Counted from the stretch's first letter, positions 18,123 through 27,490 are shown. The stretch: 64,000 nt of DNA from Haemophilus_A paraphrohaemolyticus_A (GCF_003253115.1 NZ_QEQF01000009.1:1-64000), one strand, 5' to 3'. Program-made: numbers and translations. The notes: a model not told the origin generated them from the sequence alone.

Positions 18123-18135
18123 ATGGAGAGATAAT

Positions 18136-19485
18136 ATGTCAAACGTAGAAATAGTGCAAAAAGGGTATAAGTTAAATTCGCCAACAGTATCAAATTACAC
18201 CGAAAAAATGATGCTAAAAGTGTTGTTTGAACATAAAGGATTAGAAACGCTTTTTGAAGAAGCTCGGTGGAAAAGTGATGAGGTGGCACAAGCATTGGGA
18301 TTACCCAATAAATTGGAGCAAGAAGAAAAATTACCTGAAATCGTAGCGGAGTTATTAAAACCACGCTACGAAATCTTGCAGAAGATGCCTACTTTTTCCG
18401 ATGAAAATGGAAAACAAGCCGAGGAAAATTTAGCTCAATTAGCCTCATTGTTATCGCTTAATGAGGCTGAAATGAGCGTGCTACGTTTGTCTTTACATTT
18501 AAAAATTGAAAGTGATTTTTCCTATATATTTAACTATTTTTCTCCGAAAAGTTTGCCACAAGCGGTCGAATTTTTAGTGGAATTTCTGAATATTAGCCGT
18601 GATGAACTTCGCCCCGTCTTGAAGAAAAGCAGTAAATTATTTCAATATGGTTTATTACAACGTAGTTATAGTCCAACTGATGTTGATGATTATGTAGAAT
18701 GGGGCAATACGCTCGATGCAGATGAATTTACCTTATTGCCTTTTGATGAGGAAAAACTACTTAAAAACAGTGTAATTTTAAGTAATCCGCCTAAATTAAA
18801 TTTGACGCAATTTGAACATATTTTTGATACCCATTTAATGATGCAAAATTATCTGCAACAAGCGGTCGAAAAACAACAAAAAGGTGTTAATTTTTTAATT
18901 TATGGCAAACCTGGTACAGGCAAAACAGAATTAGCAGGATTATTGGCTAAAACATTAAATTTAACGGCTTACAATATTGCTTATATGGATGAGGATGGCG
19001 ATGTTATTCGGGCAGAAAAGCGTTTAAATCATTGCCGTATGGCACAAACGTTATTAGGTAGGAATAGCAAAAGTCTATTAATTTTTGATGAAATTGAAGA
19101 TGTATTTGCAAGTTCATTCTTCGAACGTTCGATTGCTCAGAGAAATAAAGCATGGATGAATCAATTACTTGAAAATAATAGTGTGCCGATGATTTGGATT
19201 TCTAATTCAGTAAGCGGAATTGATGAGGCATTCTTACGCCGTTTTAATTTTATTTTAGAAATGCCTGATTTGCCAAGTAAGAATAAAGCGGAGCTTATTC
19301 AAAATTTAGCAAGCGATAAATTATCGGCAGAATATATCCAACATTTTGCTAAAGAGCAGTCATTAACGCCTGCAATTTTAGATCGCACGATTAAAGTGGC
19401 AAATCAAGTTACTCTGCAAAATATTTGGGGTCAGATCAAAAGCGTCCTTTTTTGTTATAACAACATAATGATTTTCTGCTATTAA
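18136..19485 (+). pseudogene. AAA+ ATPase with lost C-terminus
   Basis: The ATG at 18136 (GGAGAG 6 bases upstream) is preferred to the earlier in-frame one at 18034, which overlaps the previous gene. The product has 449 residues: an N-terminal helical region (1-240), then an AAA core with Walker A GKPGTGKT (257-264), Walker B SLLIFDEIED, a sensor-1-like MIWISNS and an arginine-finger region EAFLRRFNF. After about residue 430 the frame runs through a terminator-like 17-mer (19438-19454) and a 47-bp repeat, giving a meaningless tail ending IMIFCY. The natural C-terminus has therefore been replaced. It may still be expressed as a truncated ATPase. Confidence 0.75.
19438..19454 (+). repeat. 17-bp copy of a terminator half
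   Basis: AAAAGCGTCCTTTTTTG here is identical to 21846-21862, where it forms the right half of the terminator behind the Sel1-repeat gene. Here the left arm is missing and the AAA reading frame passes through it. It marks the junction where the AAA gene 3' end was lost. Confidence 0.7.
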
Positions 19486-19503
19486 TTAGATATGATAACA
19501 ACC
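19457..19503 (+). repeat. 47-bp direct repeat, copy 1
   Basis: Begins ATAACAACATAATGATTTTC and ends GATATGATAACAACC; identical over 47 bp to 21056-21102, and GTTTTT follows in both after one mismatch. It contains a TATGAT -10-like hexamer. Each copy lies upstream of a gene for an exported protein (144 and 85 bp before the next possible start), so it may be a duplicated promoter. It also brackets the 19647-21058 gene like a cassette boundary. Confidence 0.85.
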
Positions 19504-19646
19504 AGTTTTTCGTAGCCGTAAGCTGGCGCAAACCCATCAATTAACCATCAAAAGTGAATAAAAATAGTTCCGTAAAAGTTGTGATAATAGCAATCAAGAT
19601 GGCTGTAAGAATTTAAACTTACTTAACAAATAATGAGGATTATGTC

Positions 19647-21058
19647 ATGAAAAAAGAAGAAATGGGAAAAGTAATCAAAAGCGATAGGAAAATTTTTATG
19701 AATAAAATACATCTCTGGATTCTACTTTTTTCCTTATCTATGTCTCATAATCTTCCTGCCAAGGATGAATTTTCTTGGCAATTACTTCATTCTGAAAATT
19801 TTTCTACTTTGTTTGACACATCAAATTTCCCTTGGGAGCAAGATCCGCTTGATGCCTCTAGCAAATGGAATATTGATATGTTTGATGACAACGGTGAAGT
19901 TTGGAAAAATATTTCTAATCCTATGTTTTCTGAGCAAATGAATAAAGTACGCATTTTTCGGCAATCTATTCCTTTTGGTCAAGAAAATTGGCTTACTGCA
20001 GAATTAGCTTATTTGGATTATGTTGATAATCACCCAACTTCAAAACCTAGGATGACAACTATTCAGTTAGCTAACCAACAGTATGGTTTGGTATTGCAGG
20101 TACCAAGATGGGATGGCGGAGCCATTATTCGTCCAACGAAGCCTTTACCTGCAGAATATCGTGTAGAAATGCGCTTGCGAGCGATTAATTTTGGTGGTAA
20201 ACGGTATGGTAAATTGGAATATGACGGAAAATATAATGGCTATTTACAAGATAAGGAATGCAAAACAGCATATCCTTGGCTTTCAAACGGCTCACTTATT
20301 GGAAAAACGCGCTGTGATTACCACGATGTTCGTAAAGAAAATGGCTTTTATTATTTAACTATTTTAGATCACGCTAATCCTGCACCACATGGTAATCCTG
20401 GGATTCATTTTCGCCGAAAAGTAGTGTTAGATGGGTATTATAGTTTTCAATCATGGTCAAAAAAAAATGCGGTGTGTAATCCAAAAAGCAAAGCATTATA
20501 TCCATTATTTGAGAGCTCACATAATGTAGTGAATGCGATTTTTATTTTAGGTGATCGTTTTAAGAAGGGTAATAATTATCTGAATAATGGTTATGCTTTT
20601 AAAACCGAATGTGGTAATTTTGAAGACACTGATTTAGCTGGAAATCTAATTAAAAACGGAGAGTTTGATGGTATTATTAGTAGTGCAGAATTACAACCTG
20701 AACTGTTGCCAGAGAAAAGTTATTTATTTGCCGTTGAAAGACATAAAGATAAATACGTAATAGAAATGACAGGGGATTTTAAGCATATTGGAGAAACTAC
20801 ATTACGTGCTGAGCGTAAATTTATTGAAGATGGTAAGCCTATTTGGCATTACAATCAAACGAGTGATGAATATCAAGGTGAATTTAACCGCACTTTATGG
20901 CACAAAGGTGTAAGTGGAAAATATAAAAACAAAGATATTTGGAAAAAAGGCTCGGCATATCCTGATAGTTTTATTATTGGAGACCCTCACTTAAATTTTT
21001 ATGAAGGTGATGCAGTTATTCAGGATATTAAGCTCTTTGTGCCACGAAATTCTAAATA
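19647..21058 (+). CDS. Secreted protein of unknown function, possibly a beta-jelly-roll carbohydrate-active protein
   Basis: The frame opens at ATG 19647 (GAGGA 8 bases upstream). The ATG at 19698 (AGGA 9 bases upstream) gives a cleaner signal peptide, MNKIHLWILLFSLSMS with cleavage near LPA-KDEF. The mature part is about 430 residues and soluble, rich in Trp, Tyr, Asn and Asp. It includes DGGAIIRPTKPLPAEYRVEM, GKLEYDGKYNGY and a C-terminal IGDPHLNFYEGDAVIQDIKL. Alternating strands with a terminal 'DI-LFVP' strand suggest a concanavalin-like jelly-roll fold as in DUF1961/DUF1080-type proteins, but this is an impression only. The gene is flanked exactly by the two 47-bp repeats. Confidence 0.65.
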
Positions 21059-21102
21059 ACAACATAATGATTTTCTGCTATTAATTAGATATGATAACAA
21101 CC
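21056..21102 (+). repeat. 47-bp direct repeat, copy 2
   Basis: Identical to 19457-19503. It starts inside the stop codon region of the preceding gene (TAAATAAC...). It is followed by a short hairpin GCCAA / TTGGC plus GTTTTTTT (about 21140-21167) ahead of the Sel1-repeat gene. Confidence 0.85.
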
Positions 21103-21187
21103 TGTTTTTAGTTTCTTTACAGAGACTCATAAAGCATATTGCCAACTAAAATCTTGGCGTTTTTTTAATCAATTTAGAGATGATTCT

Positions 21188-21826
21188 ATGAAACTGACAA
21201 AAACACTTTTCACTAGCGCATTGTTAGCTACTTCTATTTTTTCTTTTCAATCTACTGCTTGGGCAGATACGCCAGAACAGCAGTTTCAACAAGGATTTGA
21301 ATCCTACAATAAACGTGATTATCAAACAGCCTTCAAACTTTTTCTGCCATTGGCTGAACAAGGCAATGAAAGTGCTCAATTTAATTTGGGTCTGATGTAT
21401 GAAGATGGTAAAGGTGTCAAACAAGATTATACTGAAGCGGTGAAATGGTATCGCAAAGCGGCTGAACAAGGTAATGCAGATGCTCAACTTCGTTTGGGTT
21501 TTATGTATTTTAAGGGATATGGCGTAAAACAAGATTATGCGGAAGCGACTAAATGGTATCGCAAAGCGGCTGAACAAGGTGATGCAGGTGCTCAACTTCG
21601 TTTGGGTGCGATGTATACCCTTGGAAAAGGCGTAAAAAAAGATCATTCTGAAGCGGCTAAATGGTATAGCAAAGCGGCTGAACAAGGAAAGGCTAACGCT
21701 CAATATATAATGGGGGTAGCATATATTGAGGGAAAAGGCGTAAAACCTAACCCTTCAAAAGCTAAAGAATGGTTCCGTAAGGCTTGTGATAACGGTGTTC
21801 AAGATGCTTGTGATAAGTTAAAATAG
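21188..21826 (+). CDS. Exported Sel1-like repeat protein
   Basis: 212 residues with a clear signal peptide (MKLTKTLFTSALLATSIFSF..., cleavage after AWA at about residue 26). Five consecutive Sel1-like repeats of 36 residues follow (pattern A-x-LG-MY--GKGVKQDY-EA-KWYRKAAEQG). These fold as an alpha-alpha solenoid for protein-protein contacts. The last repeat ends in a Cys pair (KACDNGVQDACDK), probably a disulfide in the periplasm. The repeats are very alike at DNA level. The partner is unknown. It ends in a good terminator at 21837-21861. Confidence 0.88.
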   Translation: MKLTKTLFTSALLATSIFSFQSTAWADTPEQQFQQGFESYNKRDYQTAFKLFLPLAEQGNESAQFNLGLMYEDGKGVKQDYTEAVKWYRKAAEQGNADAQLRLGFMYFKGYGVKQDYAEATKWYRKAAEQGDAGAQLRLGAMYTLGKGVKKDHSEAAKWYSKAAEQGKANAQYIMGVAYIEGKGVKPNPSKAKEWFRKACDNGVQDACDKLK

Positions 21827-21836
21827 TTTTTAAATT

Positions 21837-21861
21837 AGGACGCTGAAAAGCGTCCTTTTTT
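21837..21861 (+). terminator. Terminator of the Sel1-repeat gene
   Basis: AGGACGCT / AGCGTCCT, eight-base perfect stem with GAAA loop, followed by TTTTT. Confidence 0.85.
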
Positions 21862-21919
21862 GCATTTATGACTTTAAATTTTGTAAAATAATGCTATTAG
21901 TTCTCATCTGTTAAAATCT

Positions 21920-22285
21920 ATGGCCGAAACAATCCCACTAAATCCTATCACGTTGCCTTTAAATCAAATTAGCTTAATCGAAGCGTCCGCTGGTACAGGG
22001 AAAACCTACACTATTGGTTCTTTATACCTCCGACTTTTATTAAAGGCGGGAGAAAATAACTTTTCTCGTCCGTTAAATGTGGAAGAAATTCTGGTGGTAA
22101 CTTTTACGGAAATGGCGACAGAGGAACTTAAGAAAAAAATTCGTGAGCGTATAACAGATGCGATTGATAAACTCACTGCCTTTGCGGAAACTCAAGATAA
22201 ATCCGTATTTAAAAATGATGAATTTCTTACCGCACTTTTGAACTGCCCCCCCCTAAATATACCCCTAAAATTCTGGGCTGTATAG
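21920..22285 (+). pseudogene. recB: recB 5' fragment (exodeoxyribonuclease V beta, truncated)
   Basis: The first ~105 residues are a good RecB N-terminus: PLNQISLIEASAGTGKTYTI with the Walker A, YLRLLL, and EEILVVTFTEMATEELKKKI. RecB is normally about 1200 residues with a C-terminal nuclease; here homology stops at a run of eight C (22246-22253). All three frames close within about 60 bp and tRNA-Leu follows. The fragment is either the stump of the genome's recB or a partial duplicate. recD is intact at 286-2247. Confidence 0.85.
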
Positions 22286-22391
22286 ATATTATGTGAGATA
22301 CAGAAAGACAATAAAAAGGCTGTAAAGCTAGTAAAATAAAGGCTTCGTAAAGGGTTTTGAGATTTCGTGAGATGTTGAGAAAAATTGAATT

Positions 22392-22476
22392 GGTGCCAGT
22401 GGTCGGACTCGAACCGACACGCTTATTCAGCGGCGGATTTTGAATCCGCTACGTCTACCAATTTCGTCACACTGGC
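22392..22476 (-). tRNA. tRNA-Leu (anticodon CAA)
   Basis: The minus strand folds as a class II tRNA. Acceptor GCCAGTG pairs with CACTGGC, followed by A and an encoded CCA. D arm includes AATTGGTAGAC. Anticodon stem GCGGA/TCCGC holds the loop TTCAAAA (CAA, reads UUG). There is a long variable arm, and a T arm GTCGG-TTCGAGT-CCGAC. It sits at the right edge of the variable region beside the recB fragment. Confidence 0.95.
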
Positions 22477-22716
22477 TAAATTTTGAAGGTATTACAAGGT
22501 TTGTAATAGCACGAATTATAGAAATTCTTCGCAGTAAATGCAAGCGATTTATTTTGCTTTACGGTTTGTCCGTTCTAAATTTCATCAGTTCTCTCATAAA
22601 GTTATTCACATGATCTGTGGATAACCTCGTGAGTAACTCTATGGATAATTTGCTATCCCTATGATTTTTAAAGAATATTTATTTCCATTTAAGTGGCGAA
22701 CAAAAAAGAAACAATC

Positions 22717-24189
22717 TTATTTGATTGCGATCACTTCGCTGAGAATTTGTCCACTTACAAGCTGTGTGGTAATTCGATCTCCTTTGGTGATCTGTTTTGT
22801 ATTTGTAATCACGTGCTGTTGATCATTTTGCGTGATCGAATAACCACGCCCTAAAATTTTAAGCGGGCTTAATCCATCTAACTTCGTGCATAATGCATGG
22901 AAGCCTTGCTGCTGTTTAGTGAATTGCTTTTCAATCAAATAGGTTAGTCTATGCGATAATTGCTGCAAGTTCTGGTTTTGGCGACTAATGTTATGCGGTA
23001 AAGTGCTGTTATCTAACCGCTGTTTGGCAAAATAGAATTTCTGTCTTTTTGCATTAAAAAGTTGCTCTATTTGCTTGCAAAGTCGCGTTTCTTGCTGTGT
23101 TAAATGCAATTTTTGCATTTCTAATTGACGACTTGGATGCTTTGCTTGTACCCGTAAAAAAAGCTGAGCAATTTTCTGCTCTTTTAGCTTCAAAGATTGC
23201 CCTAATCTCCCTTGCAAGCGGTCAAAAATCTGAGTTAATTTGAAATGAAGCAACTCAAGCTGTTTTGCTGGGCTTTGGGCATTTAAGCGAAGGTTAAGGT
23301 GTTGAAAACGAGAAAGTTTTTCTGCCCAAAGACGATCAAATGCCAAGTTCACCATATTTAAATGATGTTGTAGTTGTCGCACAATTTCTTGCTGATCTCG
23401 GCTAACTAATTCCGCTGCAGCAGACGGGGTTGGAGCACGTAAATCCGCTACAAAATCGGCAATCGTTACATCGGTTTCATGCCCAACTGCACTAATAATT
23501 GGCAATTCAGATTGATAAATCGCATAGGCTACAGCTTCTTCATTGAAGCACCAAAGATCTTCAAGCGAACCACCGCCACGCCCCACAATCAACACATCAC
23601 ATTCTTTACGTTGATTAGCTAGTCTGATCGTATCGATAATATCTTGCGTTGCCTCTTTTCCTTGCACTAGTGTTGGATAGATTACAACTTGAAGCGATGG
23701 ATCACGGCGGTTCAAAATATGTAAAATATCCTGCAATGCGGCTCCACTTGGCGATGTAATTATCCCCACTCGTTTTACAAATTTGGGAATTGGCTTTTTA
23801 TGCTCTTGAGCAAAGAGCCCTTGTGCTGCCAGCTTCATTTTGAGTCCTTCAAACTGCTGTTGAAGTAAACCATCGCCCGCCATTTGCATACTTTCAATAA
23901 TTAGTTGATAATCACCGCGTGGCTCATAAAGGCTAACACTCGCTCTCACTAACACTTGCATTCCGTTTTGTGGGCGAAAATTCACACGTAGATTTTTCAT
24001 CTTAAACATAGCACAACGCACTTGAGCATTCTCATCTTTGAGCGTGAGATACCAATGCCCCGAAACAGGCTGACTGAAATTCGAAATTTCGCCCGTAAGC
24101 CAAACTTGCCCAAGCTCTACTTCGAGCAAATGACGGACAGAATAGTTAAGCTGAGTCACGGTAAAAATATTGGAATTTGAATTTTGCAT
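22717..24189 (-). CDS. xseA: Exodeoxyribonuclease VII large subunit
   Basis: Large subunit of the single-strand-specific ExoVII. N-terminal OB-fold (residues about 10-105, GEISNFSQPVSGHWYLTLKD) and then the catalytic domain with GIITSPSGAALQDI and RGGGSLEDLWCFN. A long coiled-coil C-terminal region (about 290-440) follows, and a final GRGYSITQN strand. The 490 residues exceed E. coli XseA (456) mainly in the coiled coil. xseB is not adjacent. Confidence 0.93.
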   Translation of the reverse strand: MQNSNSNIFTVTQLNYSVRHLLEVELGQVWLTGEISNFSQPVSGHWYLTLKDENAQVRCAMFKMKNLRVNFRPQNGMQVLVRASVSLYEPRGDYQLIIESMQMAGDGLLQQQFEGLKMKLAAQGLFAQEHKKPIPKFVKRVGIITSPSGAALQDILHILNRRDPSLQVVIYPTLVQGKEATQDIIDTIRLANQRKECDVLIVGRGGGSLEDLWCFNEEAVAYAIYQSELPIISAVGHETDVTIADFVADLRAPTPSAAAELVSRDQQEIVRQLQHHLNMVNLAFDRLWAEKLSRFQHLNLRLNAQSPAKQLELLHFKLTQIFDRLQGRLGQSLKLKEQKIAQLFLRVQAKHPSRQLEMQKLHLTQQETRLCKQIEQLFNAKRQKFYFAKQRLDNSTLPHNISRQNQNLQQLSHRLTYLIEKQFTKQQQGFHALCTKLDGLSPLKILGRGYSITQNDQQHVITNTKQITKGDRITTQLVSGQILSEVIAIK

Positions 24190-24291
24190 AAGTGTTGCTG
24201 CAGATAATTAAATAATCTGAGAACAGTTTAAAGCAGAAAGAAATATGGTTGCAAGCGGTTATTTTTGAATGCTACTTTGCAAATAAGAAAA

Positions 24292-24317
24292 AACCCTTCG
24301 ATATAAATCGAAGGGTT
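24292..24317. terminator. Terminator of tRNA-fMet / xseA region
   Basis: AACCCTTCGAT / ATCGAAGGGTT, eleven-base perfect stem with four-base loop and A/T tails on both sides. It lies directly downstream of the minus-strand tRNA-fMet. Confidence 0.8.
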
Positions 24318-24324
24318 AAAAATT

Positions 24325-24401
<77 letters not shown>

Positions 24402-24604
24402 TCTGATGGGATGCATAATACGCCGAATAGTGAAAATAGCAAGCCTTATTTTCAAAAAAGCGTTTGTTTGACTATTTCTAAAACAAATTCAATATAAAAC
24501 CACCAAAACCCCGCATTTTGCCGGATAAAATTTTGCTGAATCTTCTACCGTTTTTGCCCAAATTTTGGTAGGCTATATACCTTATTTTCACAAATGATGG
24601 ATTT

Positions 24605-25729
24605 ATGATGAATTGGAAAGCATATGCTAAATGGGCAGGCGCAACGCTATTTTCCGTCTTAATTATCGGTTGCTCATCAAAACCGACTTCTCAAACAAGC
24701 TCAATTGTAGGCATTTATGCCGAAAATGCTAAACTTGGTGCAATTTACCAAAATCGCCAAGTAATGCCTTCTTACATGAATTTTGCTCGCGTGCAAGCGG
24801 TTGGAAATAAACAGCCGATTGTTAATGGGCAAGATTTCATTTCGCAACTCAACTATGTGCGTAGCTACTCAAGCCGTATTACAAGCAGTTACGCGGGTGT
24901 GTATAGCAAAGTGCAACATTGGGTAGATGCGGGCGCGAACGTGAATGACCTTGCCAAATACGGCATCAATATTAACTTAATGCGTGGTAAAGATGGCTAT
25001 CAAAATGTCGCATTTACAGGCTATTACGCCCCCGTATTGCAAGCTCGACGTACGCCACAAGGCGAGTTTCAGCATCCATTATACAGCTTACCAAGCGCAA
25101 ATAAACGCTTTACCCGTGCCCAAATTTACAATGGTGCATTAGCAGGCAGGGGCTTAGAGATCGCTTATTCTAACTCCATGGTAGATAACTTCTTCTTAGG
25201 TGTGCAAGGCAGCGGCTTTGTCGATTTTGGCGAAGGTCGTTTAAGCCATGTGGCTTACGCAGGACAAAATGGCTTCAAATATGCCTCTGTTGGGCGCTTG
25301 TTAGTTGAAGATGGCGAAATTCCAAAGGAAAAAATGTCAGCTCAAGCCATCAAAGATTGGGCAAAACGCAACCCAAGCCGAGCTCAAAGCTTACTTGAGC
25401 GCAATCCATCTTACGTTTTCTTCCGCTTTGATGATACTCACGACGTAAAAGGTTCAGCGGGCGTGCCATTAGTTGCGCTTGCATCCGTTGCCTCAGATAA
25501 AAGCATTGTACCATCAGGCAGTGTGCTATTAGTAGAGATGCCATTAATTGACAACCAAGGCAATTGGACAGGCAAACACGAAATGCGTTTGATGGTAGCT
25601 TTAGATGTGGGCGGTGCAGTAAAAGGTCATCACTTTGATATCTACCAAGGCATTGAAAACGCTAATAATAAAGCCGCTCAAACTGCGGGATTGCTAAAAC
25701 ACTTTGGGAGAGTTTGGGTGTTAAACTAA
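24605..25729 (+). CDS. mltA: Membrane-bound lytic murein transglycosylase A
   Basis: Outer-membrane lipoprotein that cleaves the glycan strand of peptidoglycan to anhydromuramyl products, which AmpG later imports. Signal peptide with lipobox SVLIIGC (Cys at about residue 23). MltA domain with GYYAPVLQARR, VDFGEGRLSHVAYAG and the 3D-barrel motif ALDVGGAVKGHHFDIYQG holding the catalytic Asp. 374 residues versus 365 in E. coli. Confidence 0.95.
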   Translation: MMNWKAYAKWAGATLFSVLIIGCSSKPTSQTSSIVGIYAENAKLGAIYQNRQVMPSYMNFARVQAVGNKQPIVNGQDFISQLNYVRSYSSRITSSYAGVYSKVQHWVDAGANVNDLAKYGININLMRGKDGYQNVAFTGYYAPVLQARRTPQGEFQHPLYSLPSANKRFTRAQIYNGALAGRGLEIAYSNSMVDNFFLGVQGSGFVDFGEGRLSHVAYAGQNGFKYASVGRLLVEDGEIPKEKMSAQAIKDWAKRNPSRAQSLLERNPSYVFFRFDDTHDVKGSAGVPLVALASVASDKSIVPSGSVLLVEMPLIDNQGNWTGKHEMRLMVALDVGGAVKGHHFDIYQGIENANNKAAQTAGLLKHFGRVWVLN

Positions 25730-25774
25730 AGATAGACCATTTTTTAACCTATCTCGCTTTAATGTTTCAATCCT

Positions 25775-25790
25775 GTGATCTATTTCACAG
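25775..25790 (+). promoter_or_regulatory. CRP binding site
   Basis: TGTGATCTATTTCACA, a perfect TGTGA-N6-TCACA half-site pair, about 58 bp upstream of the first lldP ATG. It implies cAMP-CRP activation of the lactate permease gene. Confidence 0.8.
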
Positions 25791-25847
25791 ATCTTTAACA
25801 AATTAACCTCTAAGATTTCCATAATTCAACTCATTTAAGGATGAATT

Positions 25848-27490
25848 ATGGAAGCTTAGTTACAGAACTATACTGCCATAGGTGGCAGTTTATACCTCAC
25901 GGCAGCGATGGCTTTGCTGCCGATTGTTTTCTTCTTCATTGCCCTCACAGTGCTGAAAATGAAAGGCTATATGGCGGGCCTGATTACGTTGCTTATCACG
26001 CTGGGCGTGGCGATTGTTGGCTTTGGTATGCCTGTTTCGATGGCAGCCTCTTCAGCTGTATATGGCTTTGCTTACGGCTTATGGCCGATTGCGTGGATTA
26101 TCGTCACTGCAGTGTTCCTCTACAAGCTTACCGTTAAAACAGGGCAGTTTGATATTATTCGTGCTTCTGTGATTTCCATTACAGAAGACCAACGTTTGCA
26201 ACTCTTATTGGTTGGCTTCTCATTCGGGGCATTCCTTGAAGGAGCAGCGGGTTTTGGTGCGCCAGTGGCAATCACTGCGGCTTTGTTGGTTGGCTTAGGT
26301 TTTAGACCGCTTTACGCTACGGGCTTGTGCTGGTAGCAAACACCGCACCAGTTGCCTTTGGAGCGATGGGCATTCCTGTGCTAGTCGCTGGGCAAGTATC
26401 GAACCTCGATCCGTTCCACATCGGGCAAATTGCAGGTCGTCAGTTACCGATTTTAGCGATTATCGTCCCATTCTGGTTAATGGTGATGATTGACGGCTGG
26501 CGTGGCTTAAAACAAACCTTCCCAGCAGCATTAGTGGCGGGTGGTTCATTTGCCTTGACCTTATTCCTCACCACCAACTTTATCGGGCCTGAATTGCCTG
26601 ATATTACCGCCTCATTAGTGAGTTTGCTAGCATTAACCACATTCTTGAAAAAATGGCAGCCGAAAGAGATCTTCACCTTTGAAGGAACGAAACAGCCGAC
26701 ACGCCAAACCAAATCGGACTACACTTCAGGGCAAGTAATTCTTGCGTGGTCGCCATTTGCGATTTTGACCGTGTGTGTGAGCGTGTGGACGTTAAAAGAT
26801 GTGAAAGCCGTCCTCTCTTTCGCTACCATTCAATTTGAATGGCCGGCCTTGCACAATCTAGTGTTGAAAGCCGCGCCAATCGTGAACGAACCTACACCTT
26901 ATGCGGCCATTTTCAAAATCGACTTTCTTGGTGCAGTTGGTACATCCATTTTGTTAGCTGCGATTATTTCCGCGATTTTACTCAAAATGAAACCTGCACA
27001 AGTGGTCGAAACTTTTGTGGAAACACTCAAAGAGCTTAAGCTTTCCATCTTAACTATCGGCTTAGTGTTAGGCTTTGCATTTGTGGCAAACTATTCAGGC
27101 TTGTCTTCCACCTTGGCGTTAGTGTTAGCGGCAACGGGCGCAACCTTCCCATTCTTCTCTCCATTCTTGGGCTGGTTGGGCGTTTTCTTAACAGGTTCAG
27201 ACACCTCGGCAAATGCCTTGTTCGGTTCATTACAAGCGAATACTGCAACCCAACTTGGTGTAACACCTGAACTGACAGTTGCAGCCAATACAATTGGTGG
27301 GGTAACAGGCAAAATGATTTCACCGCAATCTATTGCGATTGCCTGTGCAGCAGTGGGCTTAGAAGGCAAAGAGTCCGACTTATTCCGCTTTACGATTAAA
27401 TATAGTTTGATTTTCTGCACGTTCTTAGGCTTACTTACCATACTCCAAGCCTATGTATTGCCGTGGACGATGATTTTCTTTCATAGATAA
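25848..27490 (+). pseudogene. lldP: L-lactate permease, frameshifted
   Basis: LctP/LldP-family membrane permease for lactate uptake. Three lines of decay are visible. The ATG at 25848 is followed by TAG after three codons (MEA-stop), after which the frame continues LQNYTAIGGSLYLTAAMALL. The frame then breaks at about 26327, where family-typical FRPLYATGLC should continue LVANTAPVAFG but one base is missing and TAG follows. The remaining frame (26327-27490) carries the rest, ending in YVLPWTMIFF. An internal ATG (25908) gives only a 142-residue piece. The 5' regulatory region, with a perfect CRP site, is intact. Confidence 0.88.

Noticed and set aside
21224..21703. 159-codon minus-strand frame opposite the Sel1-repeat gene, itself repetitive
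   Set aside because: The repetition is the mirror of the Sel1 repeats on the coding strand.
22286..22391. Possible continuation of recB in another frame after the C8 tract
   Set aside because: All three frames stop within about 60 bp and none resembles RecB, so simple slippage cannot restore the gene.
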